Origin: a virus
DNA length: 64,000 nt
IMG/VR virus record: IMGVR_UViG_3300010391_001464
Span: 1 to 64,000 of that record
Strand: one strand, 5' to 3'
Made by a program: the position numbers and the translations under genes. The notes beneath the pieces are model-generated. The model was not told where the DNA came from. It was given only the letters and a program-made list of their open reading frames with translations, and did not search any database. Each line of letters begins with the position of its first letter. Within the stretch, counting starts at the first letter, position 1. Shown piece after piece: positions 1 to 9,799 of the stretch.

Positions 1-1
1 A

Positions 2-637
2 AATAAATATGGTCATTCACCATTAACTATAAAGGTTATTAATTATTTAAATGAAAAATGTTCATATTGTTTTGAAAAGTATTTGATCGAATTAATAGGG
101 AGAAGAGATTTAAGTTTAGGACCTTTGACAAATCTTACAAATGGTGGGGAAGGAATGTCAGGATGGAAAAGAAAAACTCCTATATCAGAAGAAACTAGAA
201 AAAAACTTAGATCATTTAGAATAGGAAAGAAACATACGAAAGAAACAATAGAAAAAATTAAAAGAAATCATAAAGGTTTTAAAGGTAGAAAACATACAAA
301 AGAATCAAAAGAAAAAATAAGTTATTCAGTACCTAATAGAAGTGGTGTTAATAATCCAATGTATGGAAAGAAACAAAAAATTGAAACAATAGAAAAAATT
401 AAAAATATTCTTAAAGGAAAATTTATAGGAAAAAATAATCCTATGTTTTCTAAGAAGCATAATGTTAAATCTATAAATAAAATGAAAGAAAAGAAAAGAG
501 GGCTAAATAATCCAACTTTTAACAAAATAATGATTAATAATTATATTATAAATAAATATATTAAAAAAGAAGAATTACAAAAATATTTAGATTCTGGGTG
601 GATTAAAGGAAAAATAAAAATATTAATTAATAATTAG
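2..637 (+). CDS. GIY-YIG homing endonuclease, C-terminal part (5' truncated by window edge)
   Basis: The frame is open from the first bases of the window, so the gene begins upstream; the TTG at 83 is only an internal codon. The visible N-terminal part (YCFEKYLIELIGRRDL, then NLTNGGEG) matches the end of a GIY-YIG nuclease domain, with the Glu of FEKYLIE in the place of the catalytic Glu. After that come three or four NUMOD3-like DNA-binding repeats (NNPMYGKK, NNPMFSKK, NNPTFNK and the spaced GKKHTKETIEKI / GRKHTKESKEKI units), as in T4 Seg proteins. It is a free-standing homing endonuclease just upstream of RNA polymerase set 1. It ends with TAG, backed up by an in-frame TAA two codons later. 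Confidence 0.85.
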   Translation, partial: NKYGHSPLTIKVINYLNEKCSYCFEKYLIELIGRRDLSLGPLTNLTNGGEGMSGWKRKTPISEETRKKLRSFRIGKKHTKETIEKIKRNHKGFKGRKHTKESKEKISYSVPNRSGVNNPMYGKKQKIETIEKIKNILKGKFIGKNNPMFSKKHNVKSINKMKEKKRGLNNPTFNKIMINNYIINKYIKKEELQKYLDSGWIKGKIKILINN

Positions 638-676
638 AACAAATAATAAATTATATATTGATGGGAGGAACATTCT

Positions 677-1042
677 ATGAATCATAAACTTAAAAAACAA
701 TTAACAATTATTGAACAAACCATGATTAATTTAACCTCATTAGTAGATCCTATAAAGGATGAAAAAGAGTTTGAACATATCATAAATAAAAAATTTAGAG
801 ACAAATTCATAAATGATAAACCAGAATGTTTTCTCCCTCTTTCTATTATAAATAAAGGAATTAGGCCATTTTTTCCAATATGTAATAGATCAGGTGCACA
901 AGATCAAAAGCTTATAGATATTTCAAGAAAACTAGCTGACAAATTATTAGGAGATGAAAGATTTGATCAAAAACAACTCAAGAATGTATTAATAAAATTA
1001 AATCTAATGAGAAAGCAAGGGAGTGGTTTAGGACCTATATAA
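677..1042 (+). CDS. Unknown 121-aa protein preceding the RNA polymerase genes
   Basis: The start follows a strong GGGAGGA site. The N-terminal half looks helical and charged. A middle stretch with PFFPICNRSG precedes a basic C-terminal helical part. No family is recognised. The gene ends 3 bases before the beta' gene and is probably co-transcribed with it, so a polymerase-associated role is possible but is only an inference from position. Confidence 0.7.
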   Translation: MNHKLKKQLTIIEQTMINLTSLVDPIKDEKEFEHIINKKFRDKFINDKPECFLPLSIINKGIRPFFPICNRSGAQDQKLIDISRKLADKLLGDERFDQKQLKNVLIKLNLMRKQGSGLGPI

Positions 1043-1045
1043 AAT

Positions 1046-4000
1046 ATGATTAAATTTTTAAATTTGAGAAATTACATAAGAACTCTTGATCCTGTTACTA
1101 CAACAGATTTTTTAACTAGAGAAGGTGCTTGGCATGATGAAGGTTTATTTTCTGAAAAAATATTCGGTGCAGATGGTACAATGGATAGAAAAAATAAACA
1201 ATCATATATAAATCTAAATGCTAAAGTTATACATCCATCAGCATTAAAAGTTTTACATCAACTAGACCAAAAAATTAAAAAATTTATATCAACTGAAGCA
1301 TCATTCTCATTAGATAAAAATGGAGTTTTAATTGAAGATCCAAAAGGTGTTACAGGTATTAAAGAATTTATTAAAATATTTCCTAAAATAAAATTTAGGG
1401 GAGAAACTAAAACTAGAGAAAAATATATTAAATTATTAGAAGAAGCATATGAAAATGAACTTTTATTTATTCAATATCTTCCAGTAATTCCTCCAGATTT
1501 TAGACCAGCATATCGTGATGAAAGAAATCAATTAGTTATTGATAAATTAAATGAAGTATATCTTACTGTCATAAGAAGAGCATTTCAAATGAAATCTTCT
1601 GGTTCTGGTCCATTATATGACCTTCTTAATTTTGGGCTGCAGTCAGCAGTAATAGATCATGATAATTATATAAGATTAAAGCTTCAAAAAAAACAAGGAT
1701 TGATTAGACAACAAATTTTAGGTAAAAGAATTGACTTTTCAGGAAGAGCTGTTATTACCCCAGATCCAATTTTAAAAATAAATGAGATAGGTATACCTTT
1801 CAGAATAGCAGTTGCTATTTTTGAACCATTTGTCATTTTTCAACTTTTACACTCTGGAAAAACTGACAAGGCTGAGTTACAAAAAGAAATTAAAGGTTAT
1901 ACTAACATAGATTTATCTATAGAAACTATACATAGTATATTTAAATCTATAAAACAAGGTGATAAAATTCCAGATGGTTTATATAATATTTTCTTTGAAG
2001 CAACTAAACTTGCAATGGAAGGAAGAGTAGTTTTAGCTAAAAGAGATCCGGTTCTACAGGCTGAATCATATAGAGGTTTTAATCCAATTTTAACCAAAGG
2101 TGATACTATTACAATTTGCAACTTACAAGTTGGTGGATTTAATGCTGACTTTGATGGAGATCAAATGGCAATATATCATCCACTATCAGATGAAGCTCAA
2201 GATGAAGTTAAACAAAAACTTATGAGAGTTGAAACTGGTATTTCATCAAATTCTATAAACTTTGGCTTATCTAAAGAAATGTGGGTAGGTTTATATATAC
2301 TTACAAAAAATGTGGGGATTAAAAATTCAGCTCTTGAAATTACTAATGATGATATGTCTTCTATAAAGGATCCATATATTACTGTAAAATATAGAGGAAA
2401 AATAACTACTGCAGGAAAGGCTATTTTTAATAGCTGTTTTCCCCAGGACTATCCTTTTATTTTTGATCAATCTACTAAAAAATTAATATCTAAAGAAATT
2501 TTAAATATTATAACTAAGTATAGTTCTGATGTAGCTAGAGAAGTTACATATAAATTAGAACAAGTAGCATTTAAATGGGCAACAATAATTGCTCCAAGTA
2601 TCTCAATTAAAAATTTAATTCTTCCTAAAGAAATTATGGATTTAAAAATTATTTTGAATAAATCTACAAGTATAGAAGAAGCAGATAAAATTATAGCTAG
2701 TGCTAAATCTAAAATTGAAATATTTTTAAAGGATACTGGATTTGGAGATATTGTAGAATCAGATGCTGCAAAGGGATGGGATCAACCTACTCAAATCCTA
2801 TTTGCAAAAGGTATTATTTCTGATCCTACTGGAGAAAAACTTTCAGTAATAAAAGGATCATTTTCTGACGGTCTATCAAATGTAGATTTTTTTGATGCAG
2901 CATCAGGAGCAAGAAAAGGTATTATGGACAGAGTTCTAAATACTGCTGATACCGGTTATATGTCAAGAAAACTTGCATATTTATTAAATACTGTAGAAGT
3001 TGATAGACAACTAATAAATTGTAATACTAAAAGAACATTAGATTTAAAAATGGACTCTGATTTAGCAAATAGATTAACAGGTAGATTTGTGATTAAAAAT
3101 GGTAAAACACAAGAGTTTGATAAATCTATGTATAAAGATGGAGATACAATAAGATTAAAAAGTCCAGTTTTTTGTGAAAGTCCAAAATTATGTCATACAT
3201 GTTATGGTAGATTAATTGAAAGACACAGAAGTCCATATGTTGGAATTATAGCTGCCCAGATTATAGGTGAACGTGGTACTCAGTTGATAATGAGGACATT
3301 TCATACAGGTGGAGCAGTAACAATTATTAAGAAAAATATAATTAATGATATTATTAGTAATGATCCTTTAGTTACAAAAGATATAGTTATTAAAAATTTA
3401 TCTCAAAAAGAAAATCAATTAATAGCAGAAAATGATTGTTCTTTACTTCTAGATTTAACAGATGATTATACTGAAAATGAAAACCTGATAATAGATGAAG
3501 AAAAAGGAACAATATGGGTAAAAAGTATAATCTCAAAAATTGAATTCAAGGATTCTTTTTTTAATCTAATTTTAGATTATCCTTGTGAAATTGAAATTAA
3601 AGAAATGAATAAAGTAAATAAAGAGTCTATAAGATTAAATTTTAAATCTAGAGAAATGATACTTATTGCATCATTAGAAGCCGCAGAATTAAAAGGTCAA
3701 ATATTATATGTTGAAAGATTGATAAGCGGTAGAGAATTAGTTAAAGATCCCTCACACTTATTTAGAAAACTTATGAGAGTTTATGCACCTACTAGTAGTA
3801 TAGATGCAGTTCATTTAGAGGTTTTAGTATCACAATGTCAAAGGTATAGAGAAGACCCTAGATTTCCAGCTCGACTTGGTAAAGTTTGGGATCCTATAAC
3901 TATTAATATGAAACAAGTAATATTTAATGAAGGATTTATACAAGGTTTAGCTTTTGAGAATATAAATAACGCTATAAGTCAGGGGTTAATAGGAGAGGAC

Positions 4001-4069
4001 AAACCAGAAAATTCGGTTCTAGAGAAACTACTTCTTGGTACATTAGTGACAAAGGAGAAACGAAAATAA
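1046..4069 (+). CDS. DNA-directed RNA polymerase beta'-like subunit (set 1)
   Basis: A 1007-residue homologue of bacterial beta' that carries both the N- and C-terminal parts in one chain; in phiKZ-type phages beta' is usually split in two. The catalytic Mg-binding motif NADFDGDQMA is intact at residues 366-375 (Asp 368, 370, 372). Upstream is the conserved LGKRIDFSGRAVITPDP block. The later CHTCYGRL and AAQIIGERGTQLIMRTFHTGG-type segments correspond to the beta' C-terminal Cys cluster and the trigger-loop region. The usual N-terminal Cys4 zinc finger of beta' is missing here, although set 2 keeps it. The gene is followed without a gap (ATAATGA, one-base overlap) by the beta gene. Whether this is the virion or the non-virion polymerase cannot be told from the sequence. 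Confidence 0.95.
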   Translation: MIKFLNLRNYIRTLDPVTTTDFLTREGAWHDEGLFSEKIFGADGTMDRKNKQSYINLNAKVIHPSALKVLHQLDQKIKKFISTEASFSLDKNGVLIEDPKGVTGIKEFIKIFPKIKFRGETKTREKYIKLLEEAYENELLFIQYLPVIPPDFRPAYRDERNQLVIDKLNEVYLTVIRRAFQMKSSGSGPLYDLLNFGLQSAVIDHDNYIRLKLQKKQGLIRQQILGKRIDFSGRAVITPDPILKINEIGIPFRIAVAIFEPFVIFQLLHSGKTDKAELQKEIKGYTNIDLSIETIHSIFKSIKQGDKIPDGLYNIFFEATKLAMEGRVVLAKRDPVLQAESYRGFNPILTKGDTITICNLQVGGFNADFDGDQMAIYHPLSDEAQDEVKQKLMRVETGISSNSINFGLSKEMWVGLYILTKNVGIKNSALEITNDDMSSIKDPYITVKYRGKITTAGKAIFNSCFPQDYPFIFDQSTKKLISKEILNIITKYSSDVAREVTYKLEQVAFKWATIIAPSISIKNLILPKEIMDLKIILNKSTSIEEADKIIASAKSKIEIFLKDTGFGDIVESDAAKGWDQPTQILFAKGIISDPTGEKLSVIKGSFSDGLSNVDFFDAASGARKGIMDRVLNTADTGYMSRKLAYLLNTVEVDRQLINCNTKRTLDLKMDSDLANRLTGRFVIKNGKTQEFDKSMYKDGDTIRLKSPVFCESPKLCHTCYGRLIERHRSPYVGIIAAQIIGERGTQLIMRTFHTGGAVTIIKKNIINDIISNDPLVTKDIVIKNLSQKENQLIAENDCSLLLDLTDDYTENENLIIDEEKGTIWVKSIISKIEFKDSFFNLILDYPCEIEIKEMNKVNKESIRLNFKSREMILIASLEAAELKGQILYVERLISGRELVKDPSHLFRKLMRVYAPTSSIDAVHLEVLVSQCQRYREDPRFPARLGKVWDPITINMKQVIFNEGFIQGLAFENINNAISQGLIGEDKPENSVLEKLLLGTLVTKEKRK

Positions 4070-5466
4070 TGATAGTATTTAATTTAATTAGGCAATATTC
4101 CCAAAAAGTATCTCAGATCAAATTTCCAACAGATAAAGACCACCCTTTTTTTATTTCTTATTTAAGTGAGAATTCTACATTTGTTGAAGATTTACCTAAA
4201 TTAAAATTAAGATGGATTGATTTACATGATGTATTTATACCGTATACTAAAATTCCTTTCACTAAATATAAACCACAAGAAGATAGAAAAGGTTTTAGAG
4301 ACCTAAAATGGTTTCCACATTCAACTAATGAAAAAGTTCCATCTGGGAAGAGTATAGTATTTGATTACTCAAAATTTATAAAAGAAATTGAGAAAAAATT
4401 TAATCCAAAAACTTGGAGAATGAGAGCAGGAAATCTTTTAAAAAATATGGTAGTTAAATCTTTTTCTACAGTTCCTGACAATTATAAAAAAGTTTTATTA
4501 TATTCAATTGATACTTCAAAACCTCATAGAGATTTTATGGATAGAAAAATATTTCCCATTTTACTTCAAATAAGGGACGGAATTTTACCATATGATCATT
4601 TACTTTTATGTGTTATAAATGGTAATAGTTGTTATTATAGATTGATTATTAAAGACAGACAAGTAAATATTGGAAGAGCTAGGGCTTTATTAAGAAATAT
4701 AGCATTTGAAGACTCAGATAGTGATTCAGATACTGAAGAAGTTAAACAAGTTGCTGATATTATTTCTAAAAAAGTTGAAATTCATATTAAACCAGAAAAT
4801 AAAGAAAAAGTACATTCTATAGTAAAATTATATTTATCTAGGCAGCCAGAGGAAATAGAGAAAGTATTATCTAGTGAAGATCTTTCTGATTATCAAGCAG
4901 TACAAATAACTACTTCTGCATTACTTACATCTTTGCAAGGAAGTTCAAGAAGAGCTAAAGTTATATCAAAAAATATACCAAATGAGAAGAAAGTATCTGC
5001 TTTAAAAACAATAGATAAAAATCTAATAGATGAAATTCTTAAACCACAGAAGGCAATATCTACTTCATCCGAGATAATAGTTCAAGTTATAAATCCTTCA
5101 AAAGCTGTAGACGAAAAAACTCCAACTCATATCTTTGATAAAAGACAAATAGATTTTAAAACAAATCTTAAAAAAGATGTCGAAAATATATTTAATGTTC
5201 TTAAAGTAAAAGATATGCCTTTATTTGTTGATAAAATTGAAATATTAGACAAACCGTCGAAAAGTACTGAAATTGCAAAATCAGATGAAAGTACTATTGA
5301 AGCTAATCTAAAGGACTCGGAGGGAAAGATACATAAAGTTAAAATAGATATTCCTAAAATAAATCTAGATGGTACCTTTACAGTTAATGGTAGAAAGAAA
5401 TGTTTAGTTAACCAAATTATTTTAATACCTATAACATTTCCTAAGCTATATGAAAGTAGATTTTGA
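4069..5466 (+). CDS. RNA polymerase beta-like subunit, N-terminal part (set 1)
   Basis: A 465-residue protein in the first reading frame of a split beta gene. The last third contains GKIHKVKIDIPKINLDGTF and VNGRKKCLVNQIILIPI, the phage counterpart of the beta segment GTFIINGxERVIVSQL. The middle is acidic (SDSDSDTEE near residue 220). The frame stops at TGA 5464-5466 inside the region that in set 2 is continuous (GGRKKIPQFQLFDVPVI onwards). The next frame resumes beta homology with no residues missing, so this is either a separate N-terminal subunit or the upstream half of a frameshifted gene. Confidence 0.85.
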   Translation: MIVFNLIRQYSQKVSQIKFPTDKDHPFFISYLSENSTFVEDLPKLKLRWIDLHDVFIPYTKIPFTKYKPQEDRKGFRDLKWFPHSTNEKVPSGKSIVFDYSKFIKEIEKKFNPKTWRMRAGNLLKNMVVKSFSTVPDNYKKVLLYSIDTSKPHRDFMDRKIFPILLQIRDGILPYDHLLLCVINGNSCYYRLIIKDRQVNIGRARALLRNIAFEDSDSDSDTEEVKQVADIISKKVEIHIKPENKEKVHSIVKLYLSRQPEEIEKVLSSEDLSDYQAVQITTSALLTSLQGSSRRAKVISKNIPNEKKVSALKTIDKNLIDEILKPQKAISTSSEIIVQVINPSKAVDEKTPTHIFDKRQIDFKTNLKKDVENIFNVLKVKDMPLFVDKIEILDKPSKSTEIAKSDESTIEANLKDSEGKIHKVKIDIPKINLDGTFTVNGRKKCLVNQIILIPITFPKLYESRF

Positions 5467-8179
5467 ATCATTTTATGCAACATTTAGAATCAACAGTGTA
5501 AGAACTAAAAGAGAAAGTTATTTAATATCTTACATGGGTTCTTATTGGATTCCATTATTTTTAATATTATCATATGCATTTGGTTTTGATGAAGTATGTA
5601 AAAAATATGGTATAACATATTCGATAACTCAAATAAAACCAAAGAAAACAGTTCTATTTCATTCTAGACTTGATAAAGATAATTATATAATTTTTGGAAA
5701 TATAGATACTACACTTAAGGAAGAATTATGTCAGTCGTTTGTGCATGCCAATATTTATAAATTAGGAATTAAAAAAGAATTTAATTCAGAAGGATATTTT
5801 ACTGAAGTAATTACAGAATATACTGGAAGAATTAATTCTACATATAGAATTGAAGAACAAGTAGACAATATAGTAGACCCAGTTTCTAAACAAATCCTTA
5901 TAAATAAACAACTACCATTTAAACTAGAAGAAATTATGTACTATATGTCTTCTAAAGTTATTAATGGATTTAAACAAGATAGAAATGATCTAGAACAACA
6001 AAGGATAAGAAACTCAGAAGTTTTAGTTCATTTAATTTTAAAACAAATCTTAGCATCATATACTACATATAAAGAACAGATTTTATCTGGAAATAAAAAA
6101 GCAAAATTTGAGTTATCTCAATCTGAAGTATTAAATACATTTATAAATAATTCACAAATAGTTGTTGATATGGAATATGCTAATCCAGTAGAAGAAATGT
6201 CTACTATGACAAGGGTATCACCGGTAGGTAAGAATGTTGGTGGTATTCCAGACAAAAGATCATTACAAAATGATGCAAGAAATGTTCATGATAGTTATTT
6301 TGGAAATATAGATCCTTTAGATACTCCAGAAGCAGAAAATGTTGGTATAGTACAACATCTGACAGTAGATGCATTTATAACTTCTTCTAGGGGACTGTTT
6401 AGTAAAAAAGAAAAAAATAATAATATTAAATCAGGTATGTTATCAACGAGCGTTTCCTTGATTCCATTTGTTGAAAATAATGATGGTGCTAGAGTAATGC
6501 TTGGTGCAAACCAGGGAAGACAAACTATACCGTTAAAAAATCCAGAACCTCCTTTAGTACAATCAGGATATGAATCTTTATTAACTAATGTATTATCTGA
6601 AAATTTTATAAAAAGAGCACCATGTGACGGAAAAATTATTAAAATTACTAGTGATTATTTAATAATGACATGTAATGACGGAAAATCAAAAATTGAAATT
6701 CTTTTAACACCATCTCATTTAAGATCTGGATCTGGAAAAAATACATTAAGTGTATTTAAACCAGTAGTTGTAGATAATCAAAGTGTTAAAAAAGGTCAAA
6801 TTTTAGCGGAAGGTAGTTTTATATCACAAGGTTCTATATCATTAGGAAGAACTTTACTAACTGCTATAATGCCATATAAAGGATATAATTTCGAAGATGG
6901 TATTGTAATTAGTGAAAGTTTAGCAAATAGTGATAAGTTAACATCTCTCCACGGAATTCAAATTGATATAACTATTTCAGAAAAAGATAAATTAATTTTT
7001 ATTAATAAATTGGGTAAAGAAACAATTAAAGGAGAACCCTTACTAAGAAAAGTTGCTGGAGAATTAGGTGAAATAATAGGATTTGAAGATGAAGAAGCTG
7101 GACAAGAAATGGCTGCAGGTCAATTAATTAAAAAATCTCCTGGAGGTAAAATAGTAGACATTGAAGTTTTCTCTAATGTTTTTGATTCTAAATTCCCACA
7201 ATTAAAAGAATTATCAATAAGAACTGATAAAAGATATAAAAGAGATAGTAACGAAAAATATACTGAAAAGGGAATACCTATAGATGGTATCTTAGTAAGA
7301 TTTAAAATTGAGCAAGAGATGACTATTGGAATTGGAGACAAACTTACTAATAGACATGGTGCTAAAGGTATTATTTCATATATTGAAAAAGATGAAAATA
7401 TGCCAATAACTCCGTGGGGAGAGAAAGTAGATATTATAGTAAATCCAATTGGTATTATAGGAAGAATGAATGTTGGGCAATTATATGAACTATACACAGG
7501 TTTAATATGTAGATCATTAGCATATAAAATTAGCCTATTAAATGATAAAAATAAAGTAATTCCAATTTTAGATAAGGTTATGACTATGTTAGACACATCA
7601 AAAAATAAAGAGATGGCTAAAAGATTTATGTTAAATTTTAGATCATTGAGTGATAGACAATTTAAATTATTTATAGATCAAATAAAAAATAGAAAGGGAA
7701 TGTCTTTAATAATTCCTCCATTTAAAGCACCTAGCAATCAAGACTTAATAAAAATCTTAAATTATTTAGACTTGAAACCTGCATATAAATTAAAATTGCC
7801 TGAATTTAATATGAATACTTTTAATGAAGTTCCAGTTGGGTTTATGTACTTTTTAAAATTAGAACATATAGGAAGAGAAAAAATTCATGGAAGAAGTGTT
7901 GGACCTACAGTTGCTAAAACCCAACAACCAACTGCTGGAAAGCAAGCAGAAGGTGGACAGAGAATGGGAGAACTAGATACTTATAGTTTTATAAGTTATA
8001 ATGCATTAAAAACATTAAGTGAATCATTTGGTCCTTTATCTGATGATATAAAATCGAAGAATGAAATGTTGTCTGAAATAGTAACTACTGGACATGCTGA
8101 ATTTAAGGAACCACAGATGGTTCCTGTTAAAGATCTTTTAAATTTTTATTTTACCAGCTTAATTCTTGAGAGGAGATAA
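5450..8179 (+). CDS. RNA polymerase beta-like subunit, C-terminal part (set 1)
   Basis: A 909-residue C-terminal two-thirds of beta. Recognisable blocks in order are GNIDPLDTPEAENVGIVQHL (beta ETPEGxNIGL), PYKGYNFEDGIVISE, GDKLTNRHGAKGIIS (conserved active-site block), VNPIGIIGRMNVGQLYE and the C-terminal QAEGGQRMGELDTYSF. The in-frame ATG at 5450 overlaps the upstream frame by 17 bases and, unusually for this genome, has no Shine-Dalgarno sequence in front of it. That favours a +1 frameshift (or a sequence error) over independent initiation. It completes RNA polymerase set 1. Confidence 0.93.
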   Translation: MKVDFESFYATFRINSVRTKRESYLISYMGSYWIPLFLILSYAFGFDEVCKKYGITYSITQIKPKKTVLFHSRLDKDNYIIFGNIDTTLKEELCQSFVHANIYKLGIKKEFNSEGYFTEVITEYTGRINSTYRIEEQVDNIVDPVSKQILINKQLPFKLEEIMYYMSSKVINGFKQDRNDLEQQRIRNSEVLVHLILKQILASYTTYKEQILSGNKKAKFELSQSEVLNTFINNSQIVVDMEYANPVEEMSTMTRVSPVGKNVGGIPDKRSLQNDARNVHDSYFGNIDPLDTPEAENVGIVQHLTVDAFITSSRGLFSKKEKNNNIKSGMLSTSVSLIPFVENNDGARVMLGANQGRQTIPLKNPEPPLVQSGYESLLTNVLSENFIKRAPCDGKIIKITSDYLIMTCNDGKSKIEILLTPSHLRSGSGKNTLSVFKPVVVDNQSVKKGQILAEGSFISQGSISLGRTLLTAIMPYKGYNFEDGIVISESLANSDKLTSLHGIQIDITISEKDKLIFINKLGKETIKGEPLLRKVAGELGEIIGFEDEEAGQEMAAGQLIKKSPGGKIVDIEVFSNVFDSKFPQLKELSIRTDKRYKRDSNEKYTEKGIPIDGILVRFKIEQEMTIGIGDKLTNRHGAKGIISYIEKDENMPITPWGEKVDIIVNPIGIIGRMNVGQLYELYTGLICRSLAYKISLLNDKNKVIPILDKVMTMLDTSKNKEMAKRFMLNFRSLSDRQFKLFIDQIKNRKGMSLIIPPFKAPSNQDLIKILNYLDLKPAYKLKLPEFNMNTFNEVPVGFMYFLKLEHIGREKIHGRSVGPTVAKTQQPTAGKQAEGGQRMGELDTYSFISYNALKTLSESFGPLSDDIKSKNEMLSEIVTTGHAEFKEPQMVPVKDLLNFYFTSLILERR

Positions 8180-8181
8180 AA

Positions 8182-8835
8182 ATGTTAGATAATGAAAGTA
8201 TATTATATGGTCTAGCTACAACTCAACAGCTGGAAATGGATGATGAAGACTTTGATATAGTTAAAAAAAATGCTGAAATACAATATGATTATAATAATCT
8301 TTTAGATTCTATAGGAACATCTGAATTTAAGGAGACTTATTTAAATTTTATAATATCTATTCAATTTTCTCCATTATCAGAACAACAAATATTAGCATCA
8401 AATATATTACAGAAAATACAAGAATTATATAATTATGAGTTTAGTCCGGACCCAGATATTATAACTTCAATACAAATTAAAAGAGTATATGAATTAATTA
8501 GTTTTATAGAATATGATAATAATGATTTTATATCAACAGTATGGCAAAGACTTAACATAGATCTCAAAGATTTTGACTTTAAAGAATTTTGTAAAACCAA
8601 TACTAAAAGAGTAACAAATGCAATAGAAAAAATAGTTTTTGATATGCAATTTGGAACTATGAGTGACGGTATGTTGACTAAAATTTTTTTAAGAACATAT
8701 TATAAAAATGGTTTATTAAATATGTTTTCAAGAATGACAGAAAAGAATAAACAACTTATTATTCTAAAAATGAGAGAAGGAGAACTATATGGAAGCGGAG
8801 AAAAAAGTATCGAAACTAGTAATAAAGAAGGGTAG
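8182..8835 (+). CDS. Unknown 217-aa helical protein in polymerase operon
   Basis: Begins 2 bases after the beta stop behind a GAGAGGAG site. The sequence is mostly helical and acidic at the N terminus, with no cysteine or membrane motif and no recognised family. Its 3' end overlaps the next gene by 47 bases. It could be a polymerase accessory or promoter-recognition factor by position only. It stops with TAG and has an in-frame TAA two codons further on. Confidence 0.75.
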   Translation: MLDNESILYGLATTQQLEMDDEDFDIVKKNAEIQYDYNNLLDSIGTSEFKETYLNFIISIQFSPLSEQQILASNILQKIQELYNYEFSPDPDIITSIQIKRVYELISFIEYDNNDFISTVWQRLNIDLKDFDFKEFCKTNTKRVTNAIEKIVFDMQFGTMSDGMLTKIFLRTYYKNGLLNMFSRMTEKNKQLIILKMREGELYGSGEKSIETSNKEG

Positions 8836-9055
8836 TTTTAAGGTAGAATTAAATAAAGACGAAATGATTTCAGTTGAAGCAACACATGATGGTATTGTAT
8901 TTAATTTTAAACAAGGTTTACAATTATATTTTACTGATTCAAATATGCCATCAAATTATAAAAATAGTCTTAAAGCAGCAATAAATCAATATAGTGGATC
9001 AATTGTTACAGTCGATTTAAATAATCCATCAAGAGCAGTAAGCGTAGAAGTTTAA
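8789..9055 (+). CDS. Unknown 88-aa small protein
   Basis: Starts at ATG 8789 behind AAGGAG inside the 3' end of the previous gene. It looks like a small beta-rich domain with alternating hydrophobic and charged residues (KLVIKKGSFKVEL, then GIVFNFKQGLQLYF). Family unknown. It is the last gene before an intergenic stretch of about 150 bases. Confidence 0.7.
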   Translation: MEAEKKVSKLVIKKGSFKVELNKDEMISVEATHDGIVFNFKQGLQLYFTDSNMPSNYKNSLKAAINQYSGSIVTVDLNNPSRAVSVEV

Positions 9056-9079
9056 AAAATATTATTATCTTAGAATCTT

Positions 9080-9206
9080 TATATATATTAATTAGTAGGA
9101 AATATTATTTATTTTAATTTAGAAATAAAGGAGGAGTAGTAATGGTATAATGGTCTTAGTTTTTTGTTCTAAAGTTTATTAATTTATCGAATTGTGAAGG
9201 AGAAAA
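9080..9206 (+). promoter_or_regulatory. Leader with minigenes upstream of 9207
   Basis: The 14-mer TATATATATTAATT at 9080-9093 recurs exactly at 43583-43596 in front of another leader, so it is a candidate promoter element. A strong AAGGAGGAG (about 9128) drives an apparent start-stop minigene ATG GTA TAA (9142-9150). The last A of this overlaps a second tiny frame, 9150-9182 (MVLVFCSKVY). Neither is likely to make a stable protein. The layout suggests a translated leader regulating the 9207 gene. Confidence 0.4.
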
Positions 9207-9785
9207 ATGAGTAGTCAAATTGTACTAGAAAAGTTTATTGAAGAGATGAAAGTAGACCTATATCCTGTAACACTTTTAAAGTTCATTCTGAATAAGAAGA
9301 AGATTCTAAAGTATTTTCTTAATGCTAATGATCCAGAGTTTAAATTAAAATCTAATAAACAAATTACAATGGATCATAAAGACTGTGAACTATGTAAGTC
9401 TAAAGAAAGCGAAGGAATTCTCTGTAGGCAACATACATCTATTCATCGTACCATGTCTGCAAAGAAGGTAGTAAAAGATACAGATACAGATATTTATTTT
9501 TTCAAAAATGAAATTTTTAAGAAAACTACAGATAAACTAGTAATAATATATTGTCCTCATACTAAGCTTTTAAAAGGTGAAGTAACGGATGAAAAGGTTA
9601 GAAAAATTAATCCAATTACAATCATAGATAATTCAATTGAGCTTCCTAATTATGAAATAGTAGAAATTTCATCATCTGTATTACTGAATAGTATTTGTCG
9701 TTGTTGGTTTAATAATGAATTTAGTATTTTATCTATACCGAATAATAGTAATAGTTCTGATTGGGCTATTACGTCTAACAAATAA
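9207..9785 (+). CDS. Unknown 192-aa protein with zinc-like Cys/His cluster
   Basis: ATG 9207 follows GAAGGAG. Near residue 60 there is C-x2-C, then about ten residues, then C-x3-H (DCELCKSK... GILCRQHTSIH), suggesting a structural zinc site. The rest is mixed alpha/beta with no catalytic motif recognised. Codons are somewhat less AT-biased than those of the polymerase genes, as for the two genes that follow. It probably belongs to the same transcript as the SSB-like gene, which starts 14 bases downstream. Confidence 0.75.
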   Translation: MSSQIVLEKFIEEMKVDLYPVTLLKFILNKKKILKYFLNANDPEFKLKSNKQITMDHKDCELCKSKESEGILCRQHTSIHRTMSAKKVVKDTDTDIYFFKNEIFKKTTDKLVIIYCPHTKLLKGEVTDEKVRKINPITIIDNSIELPNYEIVEISSSVLLNSICRCWFNNEFSILSIPNNSNSSDWAITSNK

Positions 9786-9799
9786 TTGGGAGGTTAAAT

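Noticed and set aside
8789-9055. The 88-aa protein as a second ubiquitin-like modifier
   Set aside because: Small and beta-rich, but it lacks a Gly-rich C terminus (ends SVEV) and is not near the E1/JAB genes.
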